Shown here in pieces: positions 37,816 through 48,708 of a stretch of 64,000 nucleotides of DNA. The DNA is taken from positions 186,001 through 250,000 of the forward strand of contig NZ_JACEHK010000006.1 of the NCBI RefSeq assembly GCF_025377685.1. Reading direction: 5' to 3'. The stretch is from Anaerobacillus sp. CMMVII (GTDB lineage Bacteria; Bacillota; Bacilli; Bacillales; Anaerobacillaceae). The notes below the pieces were generated by a model. That model ran no database searches, was not told where the DNA came from, and saw nothing but the letters and a program-made list of their open reading frames with translations. Position 1 is the stretch's first letter. Each line of letters begins with the position of its first letter. Both the position numbers and the translations under genes were made by a program.

Positions 37816-38366
37816 TTGTTAAAAAATGCATTGTTTGTTTTAATGACAAAAAAGATTTCCAGTCGATAAAAATTACCGAAATCGTCAATCTAGCCGATTG
37901 TAATCGAGGAACATTTTATGCTCATTATGAGACAAAAGAGGAACTAGTAACTGAAATGGTAGATGAGATGATCGCAGGGTTAGTAAATGCTTTTCAAACT
38001 CCTTATAAAAATGTGAACTACATTGATCTACATTCACTCTCCCCATCGACAATAGCTATATTTGACTACATACTAGAGAATGCCGAGTTCTATAAACTAA
38101 TGCTAAACTCCAATATTTTACCAGGCTTTCAAGAAAAAATATTGGAGACAATCATAAGTTTATTAAAAACTGATATGGTATTTCAACAAAATCAAGAGTG
38201 TCTAAACGTTAAGATTGAACATTTTATTACCTACCGAGCTTACGGGATTTTTGGTTTAATTTTAGAGTGGGTGAAAAGCGATTTTGAAGAATCTCCTATC
38301 ATGATGGCCGAACAGCTAATTCAAATATTTAACTTTCATACGCCAGTTGTATTAATCAATAAATAA
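37816..38366 (+). CDS. TetR family regulator, N-terminally truncated by the IS element and frameshifted
   Basis: About 183 residues remain. The HTH region KITEIVNLADCNRGTFYAHYETKEELV is clear, followed by the ligand-binding helices to the stop at 38366. The first helix begins LLKNALFVLMTKKDF right at the IS border, so roughly the first 12-15 residues and the normal start are missing. One A is lost near 37,848. Transcription could still start from within the element, but a functional protein is doubtful. Confidence 0.65.
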
Positions 38367-38380
38367 CACCACAATTGTTT

Positions 38381-38413
38381 TGGAGCGTAACCAAGGATTT
38401 CGCTACGCTCCAA
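38381..38413 (+). terminator. Hairpin after the TetR gene
   Basis: 10-bp stem TTGGAGCGTA/TACGCTCCAA with a 13-base loop; no strong T-run. Confidence 0.5.
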
Positions 38414-38503
38414 AAAGGAAATTTTTAGGGTGAACCTAGTATAATTAATCACTGGCACCTATCGTTTTCTAATACAACCACTTAACTGGTTATTTATCAA
38501 TGA

Positions 38504-40698
38504 TTAGATAGCGATTGACCTTACCAGATTTTCTTGAGAGTTATAAGAAGCAGCGTGGATATCAATTCTAACGGTAAAAGTTGTGCCTACCCCACGTTCA
38601 CTAGTAACCTGTATTGTTCCCCCCATATCCTCAATTAGCATGTAACACATCGGTAGACCTAGTCCTGTCCCAGAAGACTTTGTAGTAAAATAAAGCTTTC
38701 CAAGTTTTGACAGTGTATTCTGATCCATTCCAAACCCTGTATCAGTAAAGATAATCTCAACTATATTTTCTTCTTTATAGTAAATAGTTTTGATGGATAG
38801 TAATCCTCCATCAGGCATTGCTTCAAAAGCATTTTTGATTAAATTAATAAATACCTGCTTTAATTTACTTCCATAAGCAAAAAAAGGAGGAATGGTTGTA
38901 TCTCGGTAATTTTGGATCGTTACTTTATTAAACGAATTTTGCCCGTCGTATAATAATATTATATCGTCTAAAATTTTATTAACATTTGTAAGTTCGTACT
39001 GATTATCTCCATTTGGTTTCGCCATATTCATCAAATCAGTGACGATCCCATTGATACGATCTATTTCATGAAGAATAATTTTATAGTATTTGTTCTCTGA
39101 AAAGATCTGGTCTTGGTTAGTATCTAATAATTGAATAAAACCTCGTATAGTAGTTAATGGGTTGCGAATTTCATGAGCAAAGCTCGCTGATAGCTCACCA
39201 ATAACTTTAAGTTTTTCTGAACGTGCTATTTCATTTTCCATAATTTTTATTTCTGTTAGATCCTTAAGAACAATTAAAACCTCTGATCCCTCTTTTGAAG
39301 CAATATTAGGTAGTTCTCGTAAATTTACACAAAGTAGCTTGTCTTATCGTCAATTGAATATTGAAATTCATTATAAAGATCTATTGGTCCTTCAATCATG
39401 CTCTTAATCAAATTTGATTGATCAAAAAAGCATTGATCGTTGGATATCGTTCCATTACTTCGAAGATATCTTTGTGTATGATATTTTCCTTACTAACTCC
39501 AAAAATGGCTTCACACGTTTTATTAAAAGTTGTAATTACCATTGTTTGTTTATTGATTGCGATTATCCCATTATCAGTGGTTTCTAGAATTAACGTAGAT
39601 TTTTTATGTTCTTCTTCACGATCTTGGACTTTTTTAATCATATAATTGAATTTCTCACTTAATTTATTAATCTCTCTGTAGGAATTTACTTCAATGTGCT
39701 TAAGCTTGTTTCCGACTGCCACATCAGATGTAGCAGAGATTAATTTTTCTATCGGAACGATGATATAACTCGAAAGCTTAACAATAGCAAATGTTGTAAT
39801 AATCAACGAAATTCCAAAAATAAAAAAATACTGATAGAGAAGACTTTTTAGTGGTGAAAAAAACTCTGTCTCGGAAACCGACACTCCTAAATACCAATTA
39901 TGGTCAAATGAGGTGCTTGTATTTATCTTTGAAAATGCACTTACTTCCTGATCATCTTCGTTAAAACATAGTCGTTTCTCTTTTACCATTTCATTAACAT
40001 GTTGTATTTCAATGCTTTTCCTTACCAAATAATTCTCAAGGAAGTTACTATTATTTTCAGGGTGGGCAATGATTGCTCCTTCTTCGTTAAAAAGAAAAGC
40101 ATAACTATTAATCCCAACCCTACTCTGCAAATTTGAATGTTCGAAAATTCTACGCCATAGTTCTTCAATTTGAAAGGCTGGACTAATTATACCAATGATA
40201 TTCTCGTCTTCATCTGTTACTACTGCTGCCATGACTAAGATCGGTTTATTTAAAACAGGCGTATGATAGACATCAGAAAAATAGACACCACGTTCTTTGG
40301 TTTTAAGAAACCATCCCCTTTCACTAAAATCATTACCGACTACTACGCCATCTAGCATGTCTACGGTAACGATACCATCTACGTTTACAAAGATAACGTC
40401 ATTAAAATAAGGGAAATGTTTGGTAAATTGAGTAAATTCATTTTTAATATCCTCTGCACTTGAATTTGGATCTTTAATAATTGGATTTTCCGCTAAATAT
40501 CGTACTTCGTTTGTTAAATCACGGATTAAATCGTCTACATTAATGCTAAACCATCAGAAAACATAAAAAAAGATTTTTCAAGTTGCTTTGTCATAACTTC
40601 TTTTTGCGACTGATAGGAAATAAAACCAATTAAAAAAGTGATGAAAATGTTGTCAATAAAAAGAGAAATAATAATTTCGAGCGAAGAGTTTTAAACAT
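38504..40698 (-). CDS. Membrane sensor histidine kinase, Cache-HAMP-PAS type (several frameshifts)
   Basis: About 730 residues when read through at least four single-base losses (near 40,640, 40,545, 39,425 and 39,345). Order: membrane helix, extracellular double-Cache sensor domain (RGWFLKTKERGVYFSDVYH, IIGIISPAFQIEELW), second helix, HAMP (IIVPIEKLISATSDVA), PAS (TDNGIIAINKQTMVITTFNK), then HisKA with phospho-His in [18 protein letters not shown] and the HATPase N (NLIKNAFEAMPDGG) and G boxes (DTGFGMD, GTGLGL). The kinase core is like the sporulation kinases of Bacillus. No response regulator gene is adjacent. Confidence 0.85.
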
Positions 40699-40928
40699 TT
40701 TATCTACCTACTCACTATGAAAATATAAGACTTTTAAAACTTATCATAGGATTAGGAAGAATTTTTGTCGCAATTTGGCGTCCAATGGATAGTTCACGAA
40801 ATCGTCAATGTTTTTTTACATATTATAGAAAATTTGGTTTATGGTGGTCGTTTGGTAGATCCAGAAAGAAGCGATCTAAAAAAAGAAGATTAGCACGCCA
40901 TAGCGAACTAACCTTTCTTAGAAAAATA

Positions 40929-42166
40929 TTAATTATATTTTTTAAATGCTAATGTAGCATTATGTCCACCAAACCCTAAGGAATTGGACAATACGACGTT
41001 GACATCGGCTTGTCTTGCTTGGTTTGGAACATAATCTAAATCTAACTCTTCGTCAGGTGTGTGATACCCAATAGTAGCAGGAATTACCCCTTCTTTGATG
41101 GCTAGCAATGAAAAAATGGCTTCAATAGCACCGGCTGCTCCTAATAAATGTCCTGTCATTGACTTGGTTGAGCTAACGGCTAATTTATAGGCATGATCAC
41201 CAAACACTTCTTTAATCGCTTTGGTTTCATATAAATCATTGTAATGAGTACTAGTACCATGAGCATTGATGTAATCGACTTCTTTGGCGTAATACCAGCA
41301 TCTTGCATAGCTAGTTTCATAGCTCTTTGCCCGCCTTCGCCGTTTGGTGCAGGAGTTGTAATATGATAAGCATCACCTGTTGCTCCGTAGCCTACTAATT
41401 CTCCATAAATCTTAGCGCCACGAGCCAACGCGTGTTCTAATTCCTCTAAAATAATAATTCCTGCCCCTTCAGCGATAACAAAGCCATCGCGATTTTTATC
41501 GAAAGGACGACTAGCTGTTTTTGGATCTGGATTTGTTGATAAGGCAGTCATATTTGAAAAGCCAGCGATAGTCATTTCGGTAATCGCTGATTCTGTTCCA
41601 CCGGTAATCATTAGATCCATTTCGCCATTTTGAATCGTTCGAAATGCATCCCCGATTGAATTTGCTCCTGATGCACATGCAGTCACTGAGCAGTTGTTAA
41701 TTCCTTTTGCTCCAAGTTCAATTGACACTCTTCCGGATGCCATGTCTGGAATGAGCATTGGGATGATAAATGGGCTTACGCGCTTCGGTCCTTTTTCTAA
41801 AAACTTTTTATGCTGCTCTTCAAAGGCATCTAATCCGCCAATACCTGAGCCAATCCAAACCCCAATACGTTCGGCAGCAACATCTTGTCCAACTGTTACC
41901 CCAGCATCTGAAATAGCCATCTTACTTGCAGCAATCGCTAATTGAGTATAGCGTCCCATTCTCCTAGCTTCTTTTCCATCCATAAATGCTTCAGGTTTAA
42001 AGTCTTTAATTTCTGCTGCTACTTTTACCGTAAATCTTTCTGAATCGATACGAGTAAGTGGTCCAATTCCAGAAACACTATTCTTAATATTTTCCCATGT
42101 AGTTGAAGCATCATTTCCAACTGGTGTTACGGCTCCTATACCTGTGACAACAACTCTTTTTTTCAT
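40929..42166 (-). CDS. fabF: Beta-ketoacyl-ACP synthase II (frameshifted)
   Basis: Extends acyl-ACP with malonyl-ACP in fatty acid synthesis; cytosolic dimer, essential in Bacillus. About 412 residues. The catalytic Cys is in [10 protein letters not shown]; the two His lie in NAHGTST and [12 protein letters not shown]. Near 41,295 one A is lost (CCAAAGAAGTC should be CCAAAAGAAGTC), which splits the frame; an essential gene broken this way points to a sequence error. GGGAGAA before the ATG. 25 bp after fabH, same operon. Confidence 0.96.
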
Positions 42167-42191
42167 TTTTTTATTCTCCCCTCGGTAAAAT

Positions 42192-43136
42192 TTATGTCCC
42201 CCATCGTAAACAAATCGAACCCCATGTTAAGCCGCCACCAAAACCAACCATGACAATGACATCACCATCGTTTATTTTTCCATTTTCAATTTCTGAAAAT
42301 AAGGCTAAAGGGATTGAAGCCGCGGAGGTATTTCCATGTTTTGTAACGGTTGTTGATACTTTCGTTTTATCTAAACCAAGCTTTGTTCTGGCAGCATCAA
42401 TAATCCGGATGTTCGCTTGGTGTGGTACAAGAAAATCAACATCGTCAGTCGTTAAGCCTGCTTTGGTGACGACTGACAAACTCGATTCAGGCATTTGTCT
42501 TACAGCAAATTTGAATACTTCTCTACCATTCATCGTCACGAAATTTGTTTTATTGTCTACTAATAGGTGCTTACCACCTTTACCATCCGCTCCGATCTCA
42601 AAAGCTAGGATTCCTCGCCCTTTTGAAACCTCGCTTAAGATCACGGCACCAGCGCCATCTCCGAATAAAACGGACGTATTTCGATCTGTCCAATCAATGA
42701 TTTTTGAGAACTTTTCACTACCAATGACTAAAACATTTTTGTATGTATTGGAATCAATAAATTGCTTACCAGTCACAACAGCATAAACAAATCCTGAGCA
42801 CGCTGCACTTAGATCCATCGCTGGGATATTTGGAATACCCAATCCCTCTTGGACCATACAAGCGACAGAAGGAAATACATAATCTGGTGTTGCAGTTGCA
42901 ACTATTATTAAGTCAATGTCACTTGCAGTTAGTGAAGCATTTTTTAATGCGTTTTTGGCTGCGATAATTGCCATATCCGATGTATCAGTACCTTCTGGTG
43001 CAATTCGGCGTTCTTCGATTCCAGTTCTTGATTTTATCCATTCATCATTTGTGTCCATTAAAGCTTCTAAATCGCAATTAGCCACAACATTTTGTGGAAC
43101 ATATGAGCCAACTCCAATTATACCTACACATTTCAT
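42192..43136 (-). CDS. fabH: Beta-ketoacyl-ACP synthase III
   Basis: First condensation of fatty acid synthesis, acetyl- or branched acyl-CoA with malonyl-ACP. 314 residues, intact. Catalytic triad visible as Cys in [10 protein letters not shown], His in VPHQANIRI and Asn in KHGNTSAAS. First gene of fabH-fabF, downstream of a FapR-like operator. Confidence 0.97.
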   Translation of the reverse strand: MKCVGIIGVGSYVPQNVVANCDLEALMDTNDEWIKSRTGIEERRIAPEGTDTSDMAIIAAKNALKNASLTASDIDLIIVATATPDYVFPSVACMVQEGLGIPNIPAMDLSAACSGFVYAVVTGKQFIDSNTYKNVLVIGSEKFSKIIDWTDRNTSVLFGDGAGAVILSEVSKGRGILAFEIGADGKGGKHLLVDNKTNFVTMNGREVFKFAVRQMPESSLSVVTKAGLTTDDVDFLVPHQANIRIIDAARTKLGLDKTKVSTTVTKHGNTSAASIPLALFSEIENGKINDGDVIVMVGFGGGLTWGSICLRWGT

Positions 43137-43156
43137 TTCATCACCTTTGCTTTCGT

Positions 43157-43173
43157 TTATGACTAGGTCATAA
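43157..43173. promoter_or_regulatory. FapR operator
   Basis: 17-bp palindrome TTATGACTAGGTCATAA, agreeing with the FapR pattern around ACCTAGT. It overlaps the -10 of the fabH promoter; FapR represses until malonyl-CoA/ACP builds up. Confidence 0.75.
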
Positions 43174-43198
43174 CATCTACCCTATATATTACCGTAAA
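43170..43198 (-). promoter_or_regulatory. Promoter of fabH-fabF
   Basis: -35 TTTACG (43193-43198), 17-bp spacer, -10 TGTTAT (43170-43175), the -10 lying partly inside the FapR palindrome. Confidence 0.6.
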
Positions 43199-43404
43199 CA
43201 GATCTGAAAAAAAAGTACAATTAAAAAAGTAGAATTTATCAACATGAGGACACTATACTTCTCAACCAAACTTGAGGGTGTTGCATGAATTTAATAGGTA
43301 ATATTGGTGCAAATACCGATTACAAAATGGAACGCGACAGACTCCTGTAAATAAAAAATCACAGCAATAGATTTATCTACAGCTGCGATCTTTTTATTAC
43401 GCTC

Positions 43405-43575
43405 TTTTCTATAGGCTCTTTTCGTAAACATTGTGGCTTTTTAACGTAAAATAATTGGAAAAAATTCCTTAGATGAAGATATCACTCAATAAATTGAGTA
43501 AGAAAAGAGCGCTACTTGCTAAATATGTTGTGAAATCTTAGTATTTTTACGAAAGCAACAAACTTTGCGAAAAGA
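43405..43575. repeat. MITE-like element, variable-interior type
   Basis: Left end GGCTCTTTTCGTAAACATTGT and right end AAAGCAACAAACTTTGCGAA-AAGACC make a terminal inverted repeat. The interior has an AGATGAAGATATCACTC..AATTGAGT palindrome and differs from the other copies. Lies in the gene-free stretch between fabH and the L,D-transpeptidase gene. Confidence 0.55.
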
Positions 43576-43754
43576 CCTTTCTAAAAGATTGTTGCTTTAG
43601 CTTTTAGGTCGTAACCAAGCGAATGCTTGGTTCTTCACGCTTTGCGTGAAGCTTTTGAGAATAAATAGCCATTGGGATAAATAAATTTGTCCCAAGAAGC
43701 TTACTTATTCTCAAAAGACGACCTAAAAGCAACTTAGTTTACGAAAACAGTCTT
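43576..43754. repeat. Dispersed hairpin element (MITE-like), copy 4
   Basis: Nearly identical to copy 3 in the same orientation: TTTAGGTCGTAACCAAGCGA, CTTCACGCTTTGCGTGAAG hairpin, the AATAAATA(AG)CC and GGGA(CA)AAAT arms, GACGACCTAAAAGCAAC, GTTTACGAAAACAG. It runs up to the stop codon of the L,D-transpeptidase gene. Confidence 0.85.
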
Positions 43755-45009
43755 TTAGTTTGCTACTATTTCGACTGTGGTTTGAAGTGGTAGATTTTGA
43801 TAAAGCCATTGAATATCGGCATTGTGCATCCTTATACAGCCTAGACTTGCATAACTCCCAATTGAAGAAGGATTATTGGTACCATGAATCCCGTAGGTAT
43901 AGCCTTTTGTACCAGGAACATTTAAGCCTAGCCAATGACTTCCAAGTGGATTGCGTGCATCACCGCCAGGAATATTTTGAGGATTATACCAGGGTTTTTC
44001 AACCTTATTTACGATGTTAAAGGTCCCTTCAGGTGTAAGCGTGAGGTCTTTTCCTGTAGCGATTGGAAATGTCCTTAACGTCTCATTGTTGCGATAAACC
44101 GTAAGTGTATTTTTCCCTTATTAATCAAAACCCGATAGGTTTCGTTTTTGTCTACCTTTACGATTAATAGATTAGGAATTTGTAAAGTCATCCCAATTTT
44201 AATATCAGATGCTGGGTCTTTAATTCCGTTATATATAGCAAGTTGCTCTTGAAAACTACCACTTTGGTAATAATTCATCGTAATACTAAATAGTGTCTCA
44301 CCTTGTTTCACTTCATGAAAAGCAAGGATTAGTGGATCTGGAAGGTTTAGTTTCATTCCCACTTGTAGATCAGTTGCCGGGTTTGTAATTCCATTAAATT
44401 CAGCAACCTTTGCTTGATAGCTACTATTAAGATAGTATCTCATCGTGATGCTGAACAATGTTTCGTTTGTTTGGACTTCATGATTTATCACTTTATTTGC
44501 ACTCGGTTTTATTGATGGAGTTTCGATTGTTATATCTTGTACAGGCTCTGATTGATCAGGAGCAATGACTTGCTGCTGAGGAACATCATTTTTCACAATT
44601 TTCGGACTTGCCGCTTGCTCTAATTCTGCTTTCAAATTTTGAACTGAAATTGGTTGTTTTTCGATACGACGATCAGTGGCTTCTTTTACTTCTGACAACG
44701 GTTCTGGCTTTTCTTCGCTTGCTTCTTCAATCATCGATTCAGTTTTTTTCTCGATCGTTTCTTCGATCGCTTGATTTTGAAGAGAAGCTAATAATTCCCC
44801 CTTCTGTCTGATTTTGATCTATATGTGAGGCTGTCTCATCCAAGATGGTATTACTAGGACTCATGGAGGCAATTAGGTCGCTTGAAAAACTCCTAAACTA
44901 AAAACGACGAGGAGTAATAGAGAAACGGGCAAAATAAATTGATTCTTTCTTACTTTCTTCTTTTTCTGCGTGGTGTGTATCCCTGATGTGAAATCTCTTG
45001 CTTAGCCAC
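43755..45009 (-). CDS. LysM-L,D-transpeptidase (several frameshifts)
   Basis: About 418 residues after repair. Basic N-terminus, one membrane helix (NQFILPVSLLLLVVFSLGVF), a long acidic/Gln-rich linker, two LysM domains (VQTNETLFSITMRYYL and VKQGETLFSITMNYYQ) binding peptidoglycan, and a C-terminal YkuD domain with GIHGTNN and SLGCIRM, holding the catalytic His and Cys. It would cross-link or modify peptidoglycan outside the membrane. Frame breaks near 44,955, 44,873, 44,795 and 44,115, all in short homopolymers. GTG start at 45009 after AAGGGTG. Confidence 0.85.
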
Positions 45010-45354
45010 CTTTGCTTCACCCTTTCTGTTAATCTACTATTATGCACATAGTAGCAATTATTTCACATTTATCCATTAATTTCTGCAGTTTTTGACAAAT
45101 AGGACTTTAAATCAATAAAACACACCAAAATCTCTATAGTAATCTAGTGTTTTTGTATGAAATTCCACCTATTTTTACTGGTGTTCGAGAGGGACTTTTG
45201 TCATAAGATAATAGTTAATATAAATAAAACTAACGAGGTGATTAGTTTTATTACTGAATTAACGAAGTGCAATCGTTGAACAAGCTGTTGCTGCTGTTAT
45301 GGTACTATGTAGCAGAAGAGTTGAATAACAGTATCGAAGAAAGGAGGAAGAATA
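45010..45354. other. Gene-free stretch
   Basis: About 345 bases between divergent genes. It holds a possible promoter toward the 45,355 gene (TTGTCA near 45,200 with TATAAA downstream) and no supported gene. Confidence 0.4.
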
Positions 45355-45765
45355 TTGGAGTTTACAGACTTGGTTAAAGAGTTAGGTTATAATATTTCCT
45401 TTGAGAGTATATCTGAGCCAAGAACGAAAGGTGTAGCGTTAAGAGTTATCGTGAACAGAAGTAAGGATGCATCTGATTTACTCATCTTCCCCCATCCTGA
45501 TAGTAAGGTAACAACCTTTAAAATTGATTTTCCAAATTATATTACATATTCAGTAGTATATGATGATTATACTGTTTGGAACGATGAACAAATATTTGAA
45601 GGTGAGTCATTTCGGATCTATAAAAAGTCTAGTTATCTTGATTATGTCCAAAAGGAGTTTAGGTTGCAGGAAAAGAATGTAAAACACTATTCATTAGCTT
45701 GTTTTGAACATCATATTGACATAATCTCTGAACACGAACCCATAATTACTGAAATTTTATTGTGA
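45355..45765 (+). CDS. Conserved-looking hypothetical protein
   Basis: 136 residues, alpha/beta mix, soluble: LVKELGYNISFESISEPRTK, then strands KGVALRVIVN and YITYSVVYDDYTVW, and a basic YKKSSYLDYVQKEF. No family recognised. TTG start with an excellent GGAGG at nine bases, which supports translation. It ends about 45 bp before a tandem-repeat array. Confidence 0.6.
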   Translation: MEFTDLVKELGYNISFESISEPRTKGVALRVIVNRSKDASDLLIFPHPDSKVTTFKIDFPNYITYSVVYDDYTVWNDEQIFEGESFRIYKKSSYLDYVQKEFRLQEKNVKHYSLACFEHHIDIISEHEPIITEILL

Positions 45766-45807
45766 TATATTAAAATATGGAGAAAAGGCATGTAGAATTT
45801 TTTGCGT

Positions 45808-46432
45808 GACCTTTTTTTCATTTTTTAGGAGATTAAGACTCACGCGTAAAACTATTATTTGAGACTGTATTTTACATTTTTTAGGCGATTACAGGTCGTA
45901 ACACTCTTATTTGAGACTGTATTTTACAATTTTTAGGTAATCAGTGGTCGTAAAACTCTTATACGAGACTGTATTTTACAATTTTTAGGTAATCAGTGGT
46001 CGTAAAACTCTTATACGAGACTATTTTTTACATTTTTTAGGTGATTAAGGGTCGCAAAACCCTTTTATGAGACTATTTTTTACATTTTTTAGGCGATCAA
46101 GGGTCGCGAAATTCTTATACGAGACTATTTTTTACATTTTTTAGGTGATTAAGGGTCGCAAAACCCTTTTACGAGACTATTTTTTACATTTTAGGTGATT
46201 AAGGGTCGCAAAACTCTTATTTGAGACTGTTTTTTACAATTTTTAGGTAATCAGTGGTCGTAAAACTCTTATACGAGACTGATTTTTACATTTTTTAGGT
46301 GATTAAGGGTCACAAAACTCTTATACGAGACCGTTTTTTTACATTTTTTAGGCGATCGAGGGTCGTAAAACTCTTATACGAGACTGTTTTTACTTTTTTA
46401 GGTGATTAAGGGTGGTAAAACTCTACTAGCGT
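45808..46432. repeat. 52-bp tandem repeat array, about 12 units
   Basis: Successive GAGACT marks at 45861, 45913, 45965, 46017, 46069, 46121, 46173, 46223, 46275, 46327 and 46380 give a 52-base period (one 50, one 53), plus a degenerate unit before the first. Unit pattern: GAGACTRTTTTTTACATTTT, TTAGGYGATYAAGGGTCG, YAAAACTCTTATAC. Units differ by scattered substitutions. Stops occur in every frame, so it is non-coding. There are no unique spacers, which excludes CRISPR. Confidence 0.92.
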
Positions 46433-46466
46433 TGATTCAACAAGGCAAGAAAATATAAGTAAAAAC

Positions 46467-46488
46467 GCACAGATATAAAAATCTGTGC
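46467..46488. terminator. Terminator next to the repeat array
   Basis: 8-bp stem GCACAGAT/ATCTGTGC, followed by T6 on the plus strand and A-rich on the other side; serves the gap before the radical SAM gene. Confidence 0.7.
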
Positions 46489-46545
46489 ATTTTTTGTATG
46501 CTAATTTCTTTGTTTTAGTTTGGAATTGGAATGCTACATTCCAGG

Positions 46546-47488
46546 TTATTTCACCCGTGAATTCCCATTTTCCCTCTTAAAACTGAACCCGTTAATGTGA
46601 GGTATTGTTTTCCTAAGATCCAAAACGTTTTCGATAACCGCATTTTCTACATAATTCTTCAACGGCTTCTCTTCTAGAAATCCATGATATAAATTGTTTG
46701 CTCGCTCACCTTCGACTATTTCTGAAAAGGGAGTATCATAGATGTTTCCTAAATTAATAACCCCTTCTCCATCAAGGCAACAAGGAACGACGGTTCCATT
46801 TGTTAAAATCGCCGCTTGGCTTCGTAAGGCATGACAAAATCCTTTCCCGTCATCTTCTTCTTCATGTAAAGCCGGCCATTTAAATTCGTGGTCTTGATTG
46901 ATATATATTCGATCTGCTATCTTTACTCCGCTACCTGGAACAACTTTTTCTTCAATTTGGTAGTCTAAATTAAACTCTTTTTCAATAATTTCTAACGCTT
47001 CTCGATTTCTATTTTTTCAAGGTTGGTTGCATTATCTTGGTCTAAATTCCATAAGCGTAAAGACACGATCATTTTACTATTAGCTACAGCCTCTTTGGCA
47101 AACTCGAGAACAGAAGTAATGTATTGGATTCTATTCGTTGACCCAGGGTGACCATCAAAGCTATGCAAAGAAAAATTCATTTGTCTTAATGCAGGCTTTA
47201 AAAATATTTTATGTTTTGCTTTCTTTAATAACGTTCCATTTGTTGTGATGTTTACTTTAAAACCTTTTTCATGGCTTATGTCTAAAAGCTGATCAATTTT
47301 TGGATGTAAAAGTGGTTCCCCTTTAACATGCAATAGATATATTTTGTATGTGGTCTTATTTGCTCTAGTATATCTGTAAACTGTTCAACAGAAATAAATT
47401 GTTTAGCACGTTCTGTAGGAGGGCAAAAACTACAAGCAAGATTGCAAATGCTCGTAATTTCAACATATACCTTTTTAAAAGTTTTCAT
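46546..47488 (-). CDS. Radical SAM/SPASM protein (two frameshifts)
   Basis: About 314 residues after correction. [4Fe-4S]-SAM motif CNLACSFC (CxxxCxxC) at about residues 14-21, HVKGEPLLHPKI (the GGEP-like motif), and a SPASM-like C-terminal cluster region TVVPCCLDGEG. Frame breaks near 47,360 (four A should be five: TK-IYLLHVKGEP) and near 47,015 (EKN-RNREALEIIEKEF). Relatives modify peptides or cofactors; the substrate is unknown and no peptide gene is seen nearby. ATG 47488 with AAGGAG. Confidence 0.82.
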
Positions 47489-47670
47489 GAGAAGTTGTTC
47501 TCCTTGCTGATTGATTTCATACTATTGGATGATACCTTATTAGTTAGATAAATAAAAGTGATAACTATTGGTAGGTTAGGTATAGCTAAGTTGTCAAAAA
47601 ACTCTGGTAATAGCTGTTGAACTATTTGACCAAAAAATATTTTAGTTCCTCTTCTTGAAAGGTATCAAAA

Positions 47671-47694
47671 AAGCATGAGATTTTCTCCCATGCT
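47671..47694 (-). terminator. Terminator of the DUF420 gene
   Basis: Stem AAGCATG(A)GA/TCCCATGCTT, then T-rich on the minus strand. Confidence 0.65.
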
Positions 47695-47706
47695 TACTTT
47701 TCACAT

Positions 47707-48234
47707 TTAATAATATGGCGAAATTAAAACATAAACTAGTACCCCAGTGATCGCTACATATAACCATAGCGGCATTGTCCAGCGGGCAATTTTTCTGTGT
47801 TTTTCATCCTGACGGTTTAAGCCTCGGGCTAAGGTTGTTAACGCAAGTGGAACAATCGCAGCAGCTAAGACAATATGCGTAATTAAGATGAAGTAATAAA
47901 TGGATTTTAGGATTCCTTCCCCACCAAAGGTTGTCGCTTCAGACAAGGCATGATGTCCAACATATGTGATTAAAAACAGTGCAGTTGTCGTAAATGCCGC
48001 ATAAATAAATTTGGTATGCAAGGCAATGTTTCTTTTTTTAATCGCCCACAAGGCAGCAACTAAAAAAATGAATGTAAAAGAATTTAAAATAGCATTGATT
48101 AAAGGTAGGATTTTCACATCAAAACCTGGGTCAATTTCAAGTCTTGGCATTCCAGATAAAATAATAACAAGCCCGTTAATAATGATCGTTAAAATAATAA
48201 TAGCTGGCGTATAATTTCGAACTTTTCTTTCCAC
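47707..48234 (-). CDS. DUF420 (YozB/CtaM-like) membrane protein
   Basis: 175 residues with five membrane helices. Conserved His residues in IALHTKFIYAAF, YVGHHALSEATTFGGEG and ITHIVLAA, as in DUF420. CtaM of S. aureus, a DUF420 protein, is needed for active heme-copper oxidase, probably in heme handling. No oxidase genes are nearby. Good ribosome site (GGAGGTTATCAAGTG). Confidence 0.85.
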   Translation of the reverse strand: MERKVRNYTPAIIILTIIINGLVIILSGMPRLEIDPGFDVKILPLINAILNSFTFIFLVAALWAIKKRNIALHTKFIYAAFTTTALFLITYVGHHALSEATTFGGEGILKSIYYFILITHIVLAAAIVPLALTTLARGLNRQDEKHRKIARWTMPLWLYVAITGVLVYVLISPYY

Positions 48235-48532
48235 TTGATAACCTCCAAAATCTAATTTACTTTTTGATCATACTATTTGTGAGACCGAAAAATCAAACAA
48301 GGTGACTTTTAATTCAAGTTCTAACCTCATATATTTCGACAGCGTTATAAGCGGGGATGTGACAAAGGAAGTCAAAGGTTTCGACAATGGTTAAAAGAAC
48401 TTAATAGATAAGCTATCAGAAAATGTAATTTTTCGAATAATAGCGTAAGAAAAACAAAATCTCTGTTTGTTTAAAGAAGAGTTCATGTTTTTCTATATGA
48501 CACTAGAATAGACATTAAAGGAGTTTTGCAAA

Positions 48533-48661
48533 ATGAGAACACAACGTAGAAATGATTGGAAGAAGCATTGGAAAAAGTACAAGCACCTTTATAAAGGGAA
48601 CCGTATTGAACGGAGAAACAAATGGCGAGTCAAATGGGACGACCGCTATAAGGCCAGTTAA
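48533..48661 (+). CDS. Small basic protein, 42 aa
   Basis: MRTQRRNDWKKHWKKYKHLY and so on; a third of the residues are Lys or Arg, with repeated W-K-x-x-W-K patterns. AAAGGAG at a suitable distance from the ATG, and a strong terminator right after the stop, support a real small gene. Possibly nucleic-acid or membrane binding; family not recognised. Confidence 0.55.
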   Translation: MRTQRRNDWKKHWKKYKHLYKGNRIERRNKWRVKWDDRYKAS

Positions 48662-48676
48662 TATATATAATCACTT

Positions 48677-48708
48677 CAAATAAAAGCTAGGAGATGCTTC
48701 TAGCTTTT
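48677..48708. terminator. Bidirectional terminator between two small genes
   Basis: 9-bp stem AAAAGCTAG/CTAGCTTTT around a 9-base loop, between convergent small genes. Confidence 0.75.

Noticed and set aside
40785-40922. Short plus-strand frame coding an Arg/Lys-rich peptide
   Set aside because: No ribosome binding site or family; lies in the gap between the kinase start and the fabF stop. Could be a decayed gene, but not supportable.
40929-42166. fabF as a pseudogene
   Set aside because: One missing A restores a full, well-conserved protein of an essential gene.
45240-45345. Leader peptide before the 45,355 gene
   Set aside because: A GTG-started frame of about 29 codons would need a frameshift and has no independent support.
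45808-46432. Possible CRISPR array
   Set aside because: The whole 52-base unit is conserved; there are no unique spacers and no cas genes.
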